From assembly GCF_001562115.1 (NCBI RefSeq), contig NZ_CP013926.1, positions 744,001 through 808,000 on the forward strand: a stretch of 64,000 nt of DNA. Reading direction: 5' to 3'. Positions 1-8,726 of the stretch are shown here, piece by piece. A program made the translations under genes and the position numbers. The notes beneath the pieces are model-generated. The model was not told the origin of the DNA. It did not search any database and worked only from the letters and a program-made list of their open reading frames with translations. Position 1 is the stretch's first letter; each line of letters starts with the position of its first letter. The DNA is from Alteromonas stellipolaris. Lineage in GTDB: Bacteria > Pseudomonadota > Gammaproteobacteria > Enterobacterales > Alteromonadaceae.

Positions 1-417
1 GTTTAGGGTAATCATATTCTGATTAGGGTTAGCGCCGCGAACTGTTATTCGGGTACCTTCGCCATCTTCAGATTGTACGGAAACACCGGTAACCCTTGAA
101 AGCGCATCAGCAATGTTTTGGTCGGTAGATTTTCCAATATCTTCAGAGAATATAGAGTCAGAAACGTTTTTAGAGTTTCGCTTCTGTGACATTGACTTAA
201 TCAAGCTGCCTTTAAAGCCACTTACAGTAATAACCTCGACAGTCTCTTCGTCTTCTTTCTTGCTCTGTTTCTCTTTTTCAGAGACCTTAGTCTCACTCGA
301 TGAAATCTGGCGTTCAATATCGTTATTTTCTTGCGCGCCAACATATGCCGATGGTGTGATTCCCAACATTGCAAGCGCCAGAGCACTAAGTTTAAACTTT
401 GGTCCTGAATTAATCAC
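1..417 (-). CDS. TonB-dependent receptor, N-terminal part (cut by window edge)
   Basis: The N-terminal 139 codons of an outer-membrane TonB-dependent receptor are visible; the rest lies beyond base 1. A GTG start at 417 is preceded by GGAGG at a good distance, whereas the nearby upstream ATG soon meets a stop. A signal peptide is followed by a charged Lys/Glu linker, a TonB box (EVITVSGF) and the start of the plug (NIADALSRVTGVSV, then TRITVRGANPN). This plug style is typical of the large Xanthomonas/Caulobacter-type receptors for oligosaccharides. Next to sulfatases and a GH86 enzyme, import of galactan oligosaccharides is a reasonable inference; the substrate cannot be read from this fragment. 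Confidence 0.88.
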   Translation of the reverse strand, partial: MINSGPKFKLSALALAMLGITPSAYVGAQENNDIERQISSSETKVSEKEKQSKKEDEETVEVITVSGFKGSLIKSMSQKRNSKNVSDSIFSEDIGKSTDQNIADALSRVTGVSVQSEDGEGTRITVRGANPNQNMITLN

Positions 418-639
418 GCGTACCTCCCATAGACGAAATAAAGTAGCTTGGTTTTTATGAGCACTATCCTTCGTCCTAAGTTTCTAATGGTTTTCATCCC
501 AGCTTCGCTTGATGCCTATCCCGTGCTTACTGCAAATTACGGATTCTACCTCAGCAAAACATGTGTATAACAATTGTTTTACAATTATTTCGTTAAACCA
601 TAATACTTAATTTTAACAATGTAAATGGTAAATAGTTTT

Positions 640-649
640 TTGTTAACAA
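640..649. promoter_or_regulatory. TTGTTAACAA palindrome, putative operator
   Basis: A perfect 10-base palindrome followed by TGTGGTGG, lying upstream of the leftward TonB receptor. The same core followed by (A/T)GTGGT recurs at 5438 and 15211, upstream of other genes of the locus. The regulator is not identified in the window. Confidence 0.45.
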
Positions 650-1022
650 TGTGGTGGATTTTTAGAATGGTTTTTTTGAGTATTTTTGTAATTAATATTC
701 TGATTTTTATGGTTTTTATATTCAATAAGCTTAATGTTATGTAATTTCAAAAATTAACAGTTTCATTTGGATTTTCTTTAAAGTTGACCATTATTCTAGA
801 CTTTAGTATTAACGAGAGCCTTACAGGCTATGGTTTTTGAAACGTTTTATGGACTAGGCCATACAGGGTTAGGGATGTTGATATCGCTGAAATCGATGCG
901 TTGCTGGAAGTTACGCTAAGAGGAGAGCTGAAATAGAATTAGCTATTTTAATGAGAGAAGGCGTTAATCATAATTTAATTGGAGTCTCTCTTAAGCTAGT
1001 TTAACATTTGATAAACATTTAA

Positions 1023-1032
1023 TTGTTGACAA
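1023..1032. promoter_or_regulatory. TTGTTGACAA, near-copy of the locus palindrome
   Basis: One mismatch to TTGTTAACAA, followed by TTTGGCG, located 71 bases before the PhoD-like phosphatase start. It contains a TTGACA-like -35 hexamer (1026-1031), so operator and promoter could overlap. No convincing -10 was found at 17 bases. Confidence 0.35.
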
Positions 1033-1102
1033 TTTGGCGCGGTGAGTGGTTGAATTACGTGAAATAAATACAACAGTTACTACAAATAGCTGAGAGAACT
1101 CT

Positions 1103-3460
1103 ATGACAAAGCCATTTTCTCGTCGTGATACCTTAAAGTTGGCTGTTGCTGGCTTAGCGACAACCGCAGTGGGTTGCAAATCTACCGAAAGCCACATTCA
1201 AGCGCCACCTTCAAATTCTTTACACACAAAAGTTACCGATGCTTGGAGCAATACCCATGATCGAGTTTGGTTAGGCGGTGAATATTGGGCGAACCCAATG
1301 GAAGACTGGCGTGTTGTAAATGGCGCTGCTGAATGCATTAGCACGGGTGGTAACCGAAGTGTGCACTCTCTCACTACGCAAATTGTAGACGCTAACGGCA
1401 CTATTAATATGTCAGTTGTTGTACATCGTACTTCTTCAGGGGTAAACGATGGCGGTGGTGGCCTAAGATTTGGCGCAAAAAGTGATATTAATGAATACAA
1501 AAGTAATTGCTTTGTTCAGTCGGGTATAGATGCGGGTATTAAAGACGACCAACTAATTTTAAATAACAAATCTGTTAAATTGCCGCGTTTGCCAAACAGC
1601 AGCAAAGTTCGTATTAAGATTGAGGGAAAGCCCTACAACGGCACCACAAAGTTGACGGCTAAAGCGTTGGATCTCAATAATTCAGAGGTATTAGCGCAAG
1701 TTGAAACCTGGGTTGATTCCAGTTTATTACTGGGAAACGTAGCGGTGACGAGTAATTTCACTCTGTCCTCAGAAGCGCCTGCACCGAAAAATGGTACGCG
1801 TTACGGGTTTTCAGATTGGCAAATCAAAGGTTCAGCATTTGTATATTCACCGGAACAAAAATTCGGTCCACTACTATGGGCAATGTATACGCTAAGCGAT
1901 ACTCGCACCGAAGAAGGCTTTGTCCTTAAACTCAGTGCCTTTACGGGGCCTATGGGTAAACACGATAATCATCAAGTCGAGTTGCAAGTATTAAATAATG
2001 GCAATTGGCAAACAAGGGCGATGGCACCTTTAGACCCTGATGCATGGGTAGCTACATTTCGAATTCCTAATTGGAAGGAAACTCAGGCTACTAAGTATCG
2101 ACTCGTTTATGCAGAAAAACGTCGAGATGGAACTATCGCAACAGATACGTTTACAGGTCTAATTAGGGCGAACCCTACAAAGCGCAATCTGCGAATGGCG
2201 GCATTAACGTGTCAGAATGATTATGCATTTCCCTATGAACCTGTTGCCAATAATGTTGCTAAGCTACAGCCAGATCTTATTTTATTTTCCGGAGACCAAA
2301 TATATGAAAACCATGGTGGATTCGGGTTTGTTCGCACCCCTGCTTTACCTGCAATCCATTGTTACTTGAGAAAGTATTACCAGTTTGGCTGGTCATTTAG
2401 AGATGCCATGCGAAATGCCCCTACCGTTTGCTTGCCAGATGACCACGATGTATTTCAGGGCAACCTGTGGGGGGAAAGCGGTGCTGCAATGGATGAGAAG
2501 TTTGTTAAAACAGGTCGCAGCGATGGTTGGGGGGGGTATATTCAACCAATTCCTATGCTTGAGGTGGTACACCGCACCCATACGGCTCATCATCCAGATC
2601 CTATAGACCCCAGGCCGTCAGAACGTGGCATCAGTGTTTACTATACCGACTTAGTGTATGGCAATGTGAGTTTCGCTATTATTGCCGATCGCCATTGGAA
2701 AAGTGGACCTGAAAGATTAGACATCATTGTTGGGGAGACAGGGGACGGAGAAGCGCCAACCTATATTAACCCTGAATACGACAGCCCAGATTTACAATTG
2801 TTGGGACAACGTCAAGAAGACTTTTTACGACAGTGGGGGCAAGATTGGCGAGGTCATGAACTTAAAGCCGTACTGAGCCAAACCGTATTTGCTGGTATCT
2901 CCACCCATCAACCTCTACCTGACAGATATCTAAAATACGATTTTGACAGTAGTGGTTGGCCAGCAAGTGCTCGTAATCGAGCTATTGACATCATGCGCGA
3001 ATCAAAAGCATTGCATATCTGCGGTGATACGCACTTGGGCACGCTGTCGCAATACGGTGTGCATGAACAAAGAGACAGCAATTGGGCGTTTTGTACGCCC
3101 GCCATTGCAGCAGGGTGGCCAAGGTGGTGGCGACCTGACGACCTAGGTTTGCCTTATCAACATCGCCCGTCTCATGGCTTAGCCCAAACCGGTGAATATT
3201 TAGATAGTTTCGGGAACAAAATATATGTTTACGCCGTCGGGAATCCGCTGGTGAGTAAAGCGGAAAACCGCTATATCGAAGCACACGAAAAGGGCAGTGG
3301 CTTTGGCTTTATCACATTTGATACTGATGCTAAAACCTACACCATAGAGGCTTTTCGATTTCTTGTAGATGCTGCAAACGCTAGCCAAGACGATCAATTT
3401 TCAGGTTGGCCCGTTACTATCCATCAACAAGAAAATATGGGTAAAAATAGGCTCTCTTAA
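1103..3460 (+). CDS. PhoD-like phosphatase, Tat-exported putative lipoprotein
   Basis: A 785-residue metallophosphatase of the PhoD family. The N-terminus has a twin-arginine motif (SRRDTLK), a hydrophobic stretch and a lipobox-like AVGC, so export by Tat and lipid anchoring are likely. Residues about 30-350 form a beta-rich region that I do not recognise as catalytic. The phosphatase domain follows, with metal-ligand motifs FSGDQIYE (near 396), PDDHDVFQG (near 446) and ICGDTHLG (near 640). Family members are phosphodiesterases or phosphomonoesterases; the substrate here is unknown. It is the first gene of a rightward run with a sulfatase 25 bases downstream, which suggests removal of ester groups from the locus polysaccharide or from an organophosphate. 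Confidence 0.82.
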   Translation: MTKPFSRRDTLKLAVAGLATTAVGCKSTESHIQAPPSNSLHTKVTDAWSNTHDRVWLGGEYWANPMEDWRVVNGAAECISTGGNRSVHSLTTQIVDANGTINMSVVVHRTSSGVNDGGGGLRFGAKSDINEYKSNCFVQSGIDAGIKDDQLILNNKSVKLPRLPNSSKVRIKIEGKPYNGTTKLTAKALDLNNSEVLAQVETWVDSSLLLGNVAVTSNFTLSSEAPAPKNGTRYGFSDWQIKGSAFVYSPEQKFGPLLWAMYTLSDTRTEEGFVLKLSAFTGPMGKHDNHQVELQVLNNGNWQTRAMAPLDPDAWVATFRIPNWKETQATKYRLVYAEKRRDGTIATDTFTGLIRANPTKRNLRMAALTCQNDYAFPYEPVANNVAKLQPDLILFSGDQIYENHGGFGFVRTPALPAIHCYLRKYYQFGWSFRDAMRNAPTVCLPDDHDVFQGNLWGESGAAMDEKFVKTGRSDGWGGYIQPIPMLEVVHRTHTAHHPDPIDPRPSERGISVYYTDLVYGNVSFAIIADRHWKSGPERLDIIVGETGDGEAPTYINPEYDSPDLQLLGQRQEDFLRQWGQDWRGHELKAVLSQTVFAGISTHQPLPDRYLKYDFDSSGWPASARNRAIDIMRESKALHICGDTHLGTLSQYGVHEQRDSNWAFCTPAIAAGWPRWWRPDDLGLPYQHRPSHGLAQTGEYLDSFGNKIYVYAVGNPLVSKAENRYIEAHEKGSGFGFITFDTDAKTYTIEAFRFLVDAANASQDDQFSGWPVTIHQQENMGKNRLS

Positions 3461-3485
3461 TCGTCTATATGCACGAGTAAATAGC

Positions 3486-5264
3486 ATGAAAAAAATCCTC
3501 TGGTTCAAATTAGTGTTGTGTACAGCACTAATGATTAACATGGTCACTAACGCCTATGGCGACGAAAATGGTGAAAAGACCAATATTGTCCTCATTTTAA
3601 TCGATGATTTAAGCCACTATGGTGTGACCGCTTATGGGGCGAATCGAATAACCAGCAATGATGGTAAATTCACCAATAAAGTATTTGCTACCCCTAATAT
3701 AGATGAGCTTGCTCGGGAAGGACTCCGTGTAGACCACGCTTATGCATACCCCCTTTGTGAAAATACGCGTGTCGCATTGATGAGTGGCAAACGCAATGAC
3801 AGAAATTATCTAAGACCAAAATCACTGCATGCCTCAGATATCACCTTTGGTGATGCCTTTAAAAATGCAGGTTACGCCACAGGGTTGTTCGGAAAGTGGA
3901 AACAGACGCGCGGCACTAAAGAGGTTCCAGGGGAACGCTATATCTCGGAGTTTGGTTGGGATGAGTACGCCGCTTTTGATGTAACTAAACAAGGTCAGCG
4001 GTACATTAACCCTAACTTGGTCATCAATGGGAAGGAATACAATTACAATGGAAGGAACGATCTGGATCCCAACACCGGACGTCGTTGGTATGGGCCTGAT
4101 ATCGTCAATCGTCATGCACTTCAATTTATTGAAGATAACCGAGATAAACCATTCTTTTTGTATTACCCGATGATTTTAGTTCATGACGAACACAAACCTA
4201 CTCCCCTCACTCAGCCTGCCAGTGCATTTGATAATTTTCCAGAAATAGCACAGTACAACAATCAAGGAGGGGATGACCGCCAGTACTTCCCCGATATGAT
4301 TGAATATATGGATCACCTCATTGGTAAGGTCGTGATGAAACTCGATGAAGTAGGTGTTCGTAACAACACCTTAATCGTGGTGATGGGGGACAACGGAACA
4401 AAAGAAGTCTTTGGTCATGTTTTGCCTGATGACACGGTTTATCCAGGAAGAAAAGGGGGCAATGCCGACAATGGCCTGCATGTTCCATTAGTGTTGAATT
4501 ATCCTACTGTGGTTCCAGCATCTAAAAAGGAGGAATACAGAACATACCAAGGCTTGGTCAACCTTACTGATATATACCCCACTGTTGCTGAAGCCGCTGG
4601 TATAGACATGCCGCAGGCTGAGCACGTTGACGGTATTAGCTTTTGGTCACAAGCAAAAGGGGCCGAAGGTGAACCTAGAAAGTACATCTATACATGGTTT
4701 ATTGGCAACAACAGCTATGAAGAAGTCGATGAAGTGGGCATCATCTATGCGTTCAACAAGGAGTTCAAACGATATGCACCCACTAAAGAATTTCCTAAGG
4801 GGCGCTTTTTTGATTTACGCACCGACCCACTTGAGCGTGTGGGAAAAAAAGTAGTTGAAGCCAAGTTTGGTAAGTTACGATACAGTGGGATCCCGCTAGA
4901 TTCCCTCACTAAAGAACAGCAGAAAGCCTACAAGGAGCTAGGTGATGTACTGGAAAAGAACACCATGCGCCCAGTTCGTGAAGTGCAAATTTTAGCGCCC
5001 TATAAAACGTTAAACGTTAATCAACAAGTTCAACTTTCTTACCACCTTTCACCTGCTAACGCACAAAGAGCCGGCGTAATATGGCACTCTGATAACCCCC
5101 TTATCGCTTCTGTTAATAAGTTTGGGCAAGTCATCGCTCATCGCAAAGGGCAAACAACAATTCGGTTGTACTCTTGGCAAGATGCTTATCCTGTAGCAAA
5201 TAACCGCAACCCCTCATACCTTACAAACGGTGTACAAGATGCCATTGATGTAGAAGTGAAATAA
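3486..5264 (+). CDS. Secreted sulfatase with C-terminal Ig-like (BIG2) domain; atypical active-site motif
   Basis: A sulfatase of the alkaline-phosphatase fold (592 residues from the ATG at 3486, which opens directly into a signal peptide MKKILWFKL... ending near NAYG). Upstream in-frame starts would place the signal peptide internally, so they were rejected. The domain opens with NIVLILIDDLSHYG, where the Asp pair binds metal, and contains MGDNGT and PLVL motifs. The formylglycine Cys is residue 91, but the motif reads CENTRVALMSGK and lacks the Pro of the usual CxPxR. Residues about 495-592 form a bacterial Ig-like domain (WHSDNPLIASVNKFGQVIA). It probably removes sulfate from galactan chains outside the cytoplasm; regiospecificity cannot be told. 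Confidence 0.85.
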   Translation: MKKILWFKLVLCTALMINMVTNAYGDENGEKTNIVLILIDDLSHYGVTAYGANRITSNDGKFTNKVFATPNIDELAREGLRVDHAYAYPLCENTRVALMSGKRNDRNYLRPKSLHASDITFGDAFKNAGYATGLFGKWKQTRGTKEVPGERYISEFGWDEYAAFDVTKQGQRYINPNLVINGKEYNYNGRNDLDPNTGRRWYGPDIVNRHALQFIEDNRDKPFFLYYPMILVHDEHKPTPLTQPASAFDNFPEIAQYNNQGGDDRQYFPDMIEYMDHLIGKVVMKLDEVGVRNNTLIVVMGDNGTKEVFGHVLPDDTVYPGRKGGNADNGLHVPLVLNYPTVVPASKKEEYRTYQGLVNLTDIYPTVAEAAGIDMPQAEHVDGISFWSQAKGAEGEPRKYIYTWFIGNNSYEEVDEVGIIYAFNKEFKRYAPTKEFPKGRFFDLRTDPLERVGKKVVEAKFGKLRYSGIPLDSLTKEQQKAYKELGDVLEKNTMRPVREVQILAPYKTLNVNQQVQLSYHLSPANAQRAGVIWHSDNPLIASVNKFGQVIAHRKGQTTIRLYSWQDAYPVANNRNPSYLTNGVQDAIDVEVK

Positions 5265-5302
5265 TTCCTAGGATTCAAAGTTTCTTTCTATTTAAGCCGT
5301 TT

Positions 5303-5343
5303 ACATAGCGTGGCCTACATTAGGTGAACCTACCTCGCTATGT
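5303..5343 (+). terminator. Possible hairpin terminator after the sulfatase
   Basis: Outer arms ACATAGCG and CGCTATGT enclose a smaller AGGT/ACCT hairpin, 39 bases after the sulfatase stop. There is no strong U tract, so termination is uncertain. Confidence 0.35.
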
Positions 5344-5437
5344 GGAATTAAAAGAACGAAGTTGCAACATTTTGTTTACCTAAAATGCAATTTACTATGT
5401 TCCTAGCTTACATTAATTGTTACTATTTGATTGATGA

Positions 5438-5447
5438 TTGTTAACAA
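5438..5447. promoter_or_regulatory. TTGTTAACAA palindrome, putative operator
   Basis: A perfect copy followed by AGTGGTTCG and, further on, CTCTGCTGAAG, 46-55 bases before the receptor start at 5493. The copy at 15211 shares the same downstream context (TGTGGTATC, then TTGTGCTGAAT), so similarity extends well beyond the palindrome. Confidence 0.5.
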
Positions 5448-5492
5448 AGTGGTTCGATTGGAACTCTGCTGAAGTGTCTAGGGAGAAGTCAT

Positions 5493-7346
5493 ATGCGCAT
5501 TGCGACAAGCGCGACAGTATGTTTATTTTTATATTGTGTTGGTATCAATGCTAACGAAAAGGAAGATTCTGAAGTTATTGAAATTTATGGAAACTTTCAA
5601 CCTTCAGCCGTTAGCCAAATGGTCAGCCCAGTATTTGTGCTATCAGCACAAGATATCCGCTCTATTGTCGGCTCCACTGCATTGGATGTATTAGCTCAAG
5701 TCCCAAGCGTCACCATTAAAAAGTCCGGTGCCGTGCAAGAAATATTTTTGCGTGGCGCAGAAACCAATTTTGTCATCGTTCAAATAGATGGGGTTCAAGT
5801 TAACAACCCTCTTGATACTCGAGGGGGTAGTTTTGACTTAGCTTCGATATCGAAAAGCGCGCTGCAACGTGTTGAGGTTATAAAGGGCGCCCAATCTTCT
5901 ATTTATGGTTCAGACGCAATAGCAGGTGTTATTAACCTTGTTACATTTACGCCCGGAGACATTGGGACAGAGCTATCAGTAGGTGTTTTGCCGAAAGGTC
6001 AAAAAGTAGCGAGCGTAAATGTTGGCGCAGATAATCTTCAAGGGAGATTTAGCTATTTAGATACCGATAGGCAACCGAATGGTGATCAACAAGAATCCTT
6101 AGAGTTCGCACTACAGGGAGATTTTGTGTTGATGGATAACAGCAGCACGCGGCTAAATGCGCGATATAGCGACTATAAACAATGGGCATACGCAGATCAA
6201 AGCGGTGGAATTGTATATGCGCCAACAAACCCTCGTGATGAAAAACGTGGCGAGTTAGTTACCGCAAGTGTCCGCCATACTCATGAAATTAACTCATGGT
6301 ACGAATTAGCTGCTCAGGCCGAGCTCTACCACATCGATGACCAATTAGTATCGGCCGGTATTGCTCCTTATACCAACGCGCCCCCGACAGAATCACAAAA
6401 CCAATATGATTATTACAAGTTACGTTGGTTGAATATGATGTCATTAAACAGTGTGCAAGTTACTGCAGGGGTGGATTACAAAAGTGAGGAAGGGGGTGCT
6501 TCGGGTTTCGTTAGTCTATTTGGTACTGACATCCCTACTGACTTTGGTATCGAACGGGACACGCTAGCGGGCTTCATAGATGCGCAATGGTCTTATGAGG
6601 CATTGACCCTATTTTCGGGTCTACGTCACGATGATGCCGAAGGTTTTGCCAGCGAAAATACATGGAAAGTTGGTGGTGTCTATCAACTCTCTAAGCAAAT
6701 ACGATTTTTTGCCAACATTGGGTCGGCGTTTAAGTTACCGAGCTTATATGCGTTAAGTAACAATATGATTGGTAACCCTGATTTGAAGCCCGAGCAGGCT
6801 ACCAACAAAGATATCGGTATTGAATGGCAAAGTGACTCGAGCGAATTAAACGCTTCTATTTTCTTTTACCACTACAAAAATCTCGTCGACTTTGATGGGC
6901 AAACTTTTTCGCTAGTCAATAGGTCAAACATCGAAGGCAGTGGTGTGGAGCTGTTTGCCAGCCATCAGCTATCAGAAGACATCGCCGTCGAAGGAGATAT
7001 CACCTATGTCAATCTTGATACAGAAAGTGGAGAGATATTAACGGGTAGACCAGAATGGCAGGGTAGGCTGGCAGTAAATTATCAAGTTACTGACAATATA
7101 AAAACGATAGCAAGACTCAATTATGTTGGCGCTACTGAGTCTACAAGCCTGTATTCGGGAGAATTTGAGCAAAGTGACTTAGCCGCTTTCAATAAAGTGG
7201 ATGTTACGACCACGTGGGATATTTCCAATCAGCATACCCTCGATTTCTACGTACAAAATATCTTCGATAAAAATTATCAAGTGGCCGTTGGCGTTCCTGG
7301 GCCTGAGCTAGGTGTAGGGCTACAACTTTCGTGGCATACAAACTAA
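5493..7346 (+). CDS. TonB-dependent receptor, small BtuB-like type
   Basis: A 617-residue outer-membrane TonB-dependent receptor. A GGGAGAAG ribosome site precedes the ATG. A signal peptide (1 to about 20) is followed by a TonB box (EVIEIYG, near 28), a plug domain (VLAQVPSVTIKKSG, then RGAETNFVIVQIDGVQ and IKGAQSSIYGSDAIAGVINL) and a beta-barrel from about 155 to the C-terminus. The size and plug resemble BtuB/vitamin-B12 and small-ligand receptors rather than the 900-plus-residue glycan receptors. No cobalamin riboswitch was seen upstream. It is the first gene of a four-gene run with a cytochrome, a dehydrogenase-like propeller and a ThuA-like protein. It may import a product of that pathway, or a metal or cofactor the pathway needs. 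Confidence 0.85.
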   Translation: MRIATSATVCLFLYCVGINANEKEDSEVIEIYGNFQPSAVSQMVSPVFVLSAQDIRSIVGSTALDVLAQVPSVTIKKSGAVQEIFLRGAETNFVIVQIDGVQVNNPLDTRGGSFDLASISKSALQRVEVIKGAQSSIYGSDAIAGVINLVTFTPGDIGTELSVGVLPKGQKVASVNVGADNLQGRFSYLDTDRQPNGDQQESLEFALQGDFVLMDNSSTRLNARYSDYKQWAYADQSGGIVYAPTNPRDEKRGELVTASVRHTHEINSWYELAAQAELYHIDDQLVSAGIAPYTNAPPTESQNQYDYYKLRWLNMMSLNSVQVTAGVDYKSEEGGASGFVSLFGTDIPTDFGIERDTLAGFIDAQWSYEALTLFSGLRHDDAEGFASENTWKVGGVYQLSKQIRFFANIGSAFKLPSLYALSNNMIGNPDLKPEQATNKDIGIEWQSDSSELNASIFFYHYKNLVDFDGQTFSLVNRSNIEGSGVELFASHQLSEDIAVEGDITYVNLDTESGEILTGRPEWQGRLAVNYQVTDNIKTIARLNYVGATESTSLYSGEFEQSDLAAFNKVDVTTTWDISNQHTLDFYVQNIFDKNYQVAVGVPGPELGVGLQLSWHTN

Positions 7347-7362
7347 CAAGGACTCAGCAACA

Positions 7363-8700
7363 ATGAAGAAACTCACTTACGCAATGACGGTGTTGGTAGT
7401 TACGATGGTGTTTAGTGTTAATGGAAACGAATTAGACACCACGCTAAGGTTAAAAAGTCAGGACGTAAAAGTAACCCAGCAAGGCCAAAAGCTGTTCGAA
7501 CAAATATGTGCATCTTGCCACGCTAAAGATTTAAGTGGCGGGACTGGGTTTAACTTAAAAGACGGCGAATGGGTGCACGGAAGTGCGCCTTCTCAGATAC
7601 TCAGTAACGTAAAGACAGGTTTTCTCAATGCAGGGATGCCGGGATTTGAGCAGGTTTTTGATGCGACGCAAATTGAAGCAATAGTGGCCTATGTATTGTC
7701 TAAACGGGAAGGGTGGGACAACCTAACTTACAAGCTATATCAACTAAACGGTGCAGACGATACGGATGTTACAGCCGATAAGTTGATAAAATCGGGTGAG
7801 TTAGCAAAGGGGCTTGCAGACTTTGCTATCCCTGAGGTTCAGCACTATTTTATTGAGTTCGAGGGTGACTTTTATGCACCTAAAGACTTGGATACACAAG
7901 TATGGTTACAGTGGGGATTCCCCCATGAACTGAAAGTTTACATTAATCATAAACAGGTGACGAAGGGCGGTACTGCATGGTTCCCTACTTGGCGTTTGGA
8001 GCGCGGTAAACAACACTTGAAAGTCACTTATCGTTCCGGCGACACAAAGCCAAATCAACGAGACCTCATACTCATCGGTACGAATTTAGATTTAACGGTA
8101 AAGCTCTTTCCGTTATCGAGTAAAGCCAAAAATATAGTGGAAGAGAAGAAGTTTGAATTAAAAGCCTCTGACCATATACTCATTCAACGAAAGCGAATTT
8201 TAGACCTACCTCCTTCCACTATTTCCGTTGGTTTCCCTACAAAAGTAAACTATGGCTTTAACACAAAGACATGCGCCGTAGTCGGTTTATGGCAGGGCGA
8301 TATGTTGAATGTTGGGCCCAATATTGCTGGTCGTGGTGAAGATCCTAGTTTGCCTTTGGGCGAGTGGGTATTTCATGCACCTGAGCAGCTTCAGCACGTG
8401 AACGAAGAACACAAGTGCCACTACAAAGGCTATCGATTAGAAAACGGTAACCCCGTATTTTCCTACACATTGGGTGGACAGCAGTACGCACTTTCAGTGG
8501 AAACTAAAAGCAGCAATACCCTCAATTTTATCTATTCGATAACAGGAAACCAGCCCATAAAGCTAAAGATTCCTGAAACCTCAAACTGGCAATGGACACA
8601 TGGGCTGCAGCCTATTGAACGGCAAAGCGCATTATTAACCCCGAAACAAAATGGGCGTGTCGTGGTTACGGCGACAGCAACCGCAACAGTGAAAGAGTAA
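7363..8700 (+). CDS. Periplasmic c-type cytochrome with C-terminal accessory domain
   Basis: A 445-residue protein with a signal peptide, then a class I cytochrome c domain. The heme attachment motif CASCH is at residues 49-53 and a likely distal Met (GMPGF) is at 92. From about 150 to 240 is a beta-rich stretch. The C-terminal part (about 270-440, with AVVGLWQGDMLNVGPNIAGRG) looks like the domain found attached to heme proteins in planctomycete-type sugar oxidation clusters. Here it sits 16 bases after the receptor and 26 bases before a sorbosone/glucose dehydrogenase-like gene, so it is the probable electron acceptor for that enzyme. The function is inferred from the heme motif and context. 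Confidence 0.8.
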   Translation: MKKLTYAMTVLVVTMVFSVNGNELDTTLRLKSQDVKVTQQGQKLFEQICASCHAKDLSGGTGFNLKDGEWVHGSAPSQILSNVKTGFLNAGMPGFEQVFDATQIEAIVAYVLSKREGWDNLTYKLYQLNGADDTDVTADKLIKSGELAKGLADFAIPEVQHYFIEFEGDFYAPKDLDTQVWLQWGFPHELKVYINHKQVTKGGTAWFPTWRLERGKQHLKVTYRSGDTKPNQRDLILIGTNLDLTVKLFPLSSKAKNIVEEKKFELKASDHILIQRKRILDLPPSTISVGFPTKVNYGFNTKTCAVVGLWQGDMLNVGPNIAGRGEDPSLPLGEWVFHAPEQLQHVNEEHKCHYKGYRLENGNPVFSYTLGGQQYALSVETKSSNTLNFIYSITGNQPIKLKIPETSNWQWTHGLQPIERQSALLTPKQNGRVVVTATATATVKE

Positions 8701-8726
8701 AACCAGCCATAAGTAGGAATGACAAT

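Larger units (their letters stand above)
418..1102. other. AT-rich divergent intergenic region
   Basis: About 685 bases separate the leftward receptor and the rightward phosphatase gene. The region is very AT-rich and holds a perfect TTGTTAACAA palindrome (640-649), a TTTTAACAAT half-like copy near 611, and a one-mismatch copy at 1023-1032. Bases about 830-1010 give broken reading frames with somewhat protein-like stretches (for example DVDIAEIDALLE) interrupted by stops, so a decayed gene fragment is possible but not established. No intact gene or RNA gene was seen. Confidence 0.6.

Noticed and set aside
830..1010. Protein-like fragments (for example DVDIAEIDALLE) suggesting a decayed gene upstream of the PhoD-like phosphatase
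   Set aside because: Several stops and frame changes, no recognisable family, and AT-rich surroundings; it cannot be told from chance.
3369..3485. Upstream start for the first sulfatase inside the phosphatase gene
   Set aside because: The ATG at 3486 opens directly into a signal peptide, while the upstream extension reads as the other frame of the phosphatase.
5265..5492. Cobalamin riboswitch ahead of the BtuB-like receptor
   Set aside because: No B12-box-like core was seen; the region holds only a hairpin and the locus palindrome.
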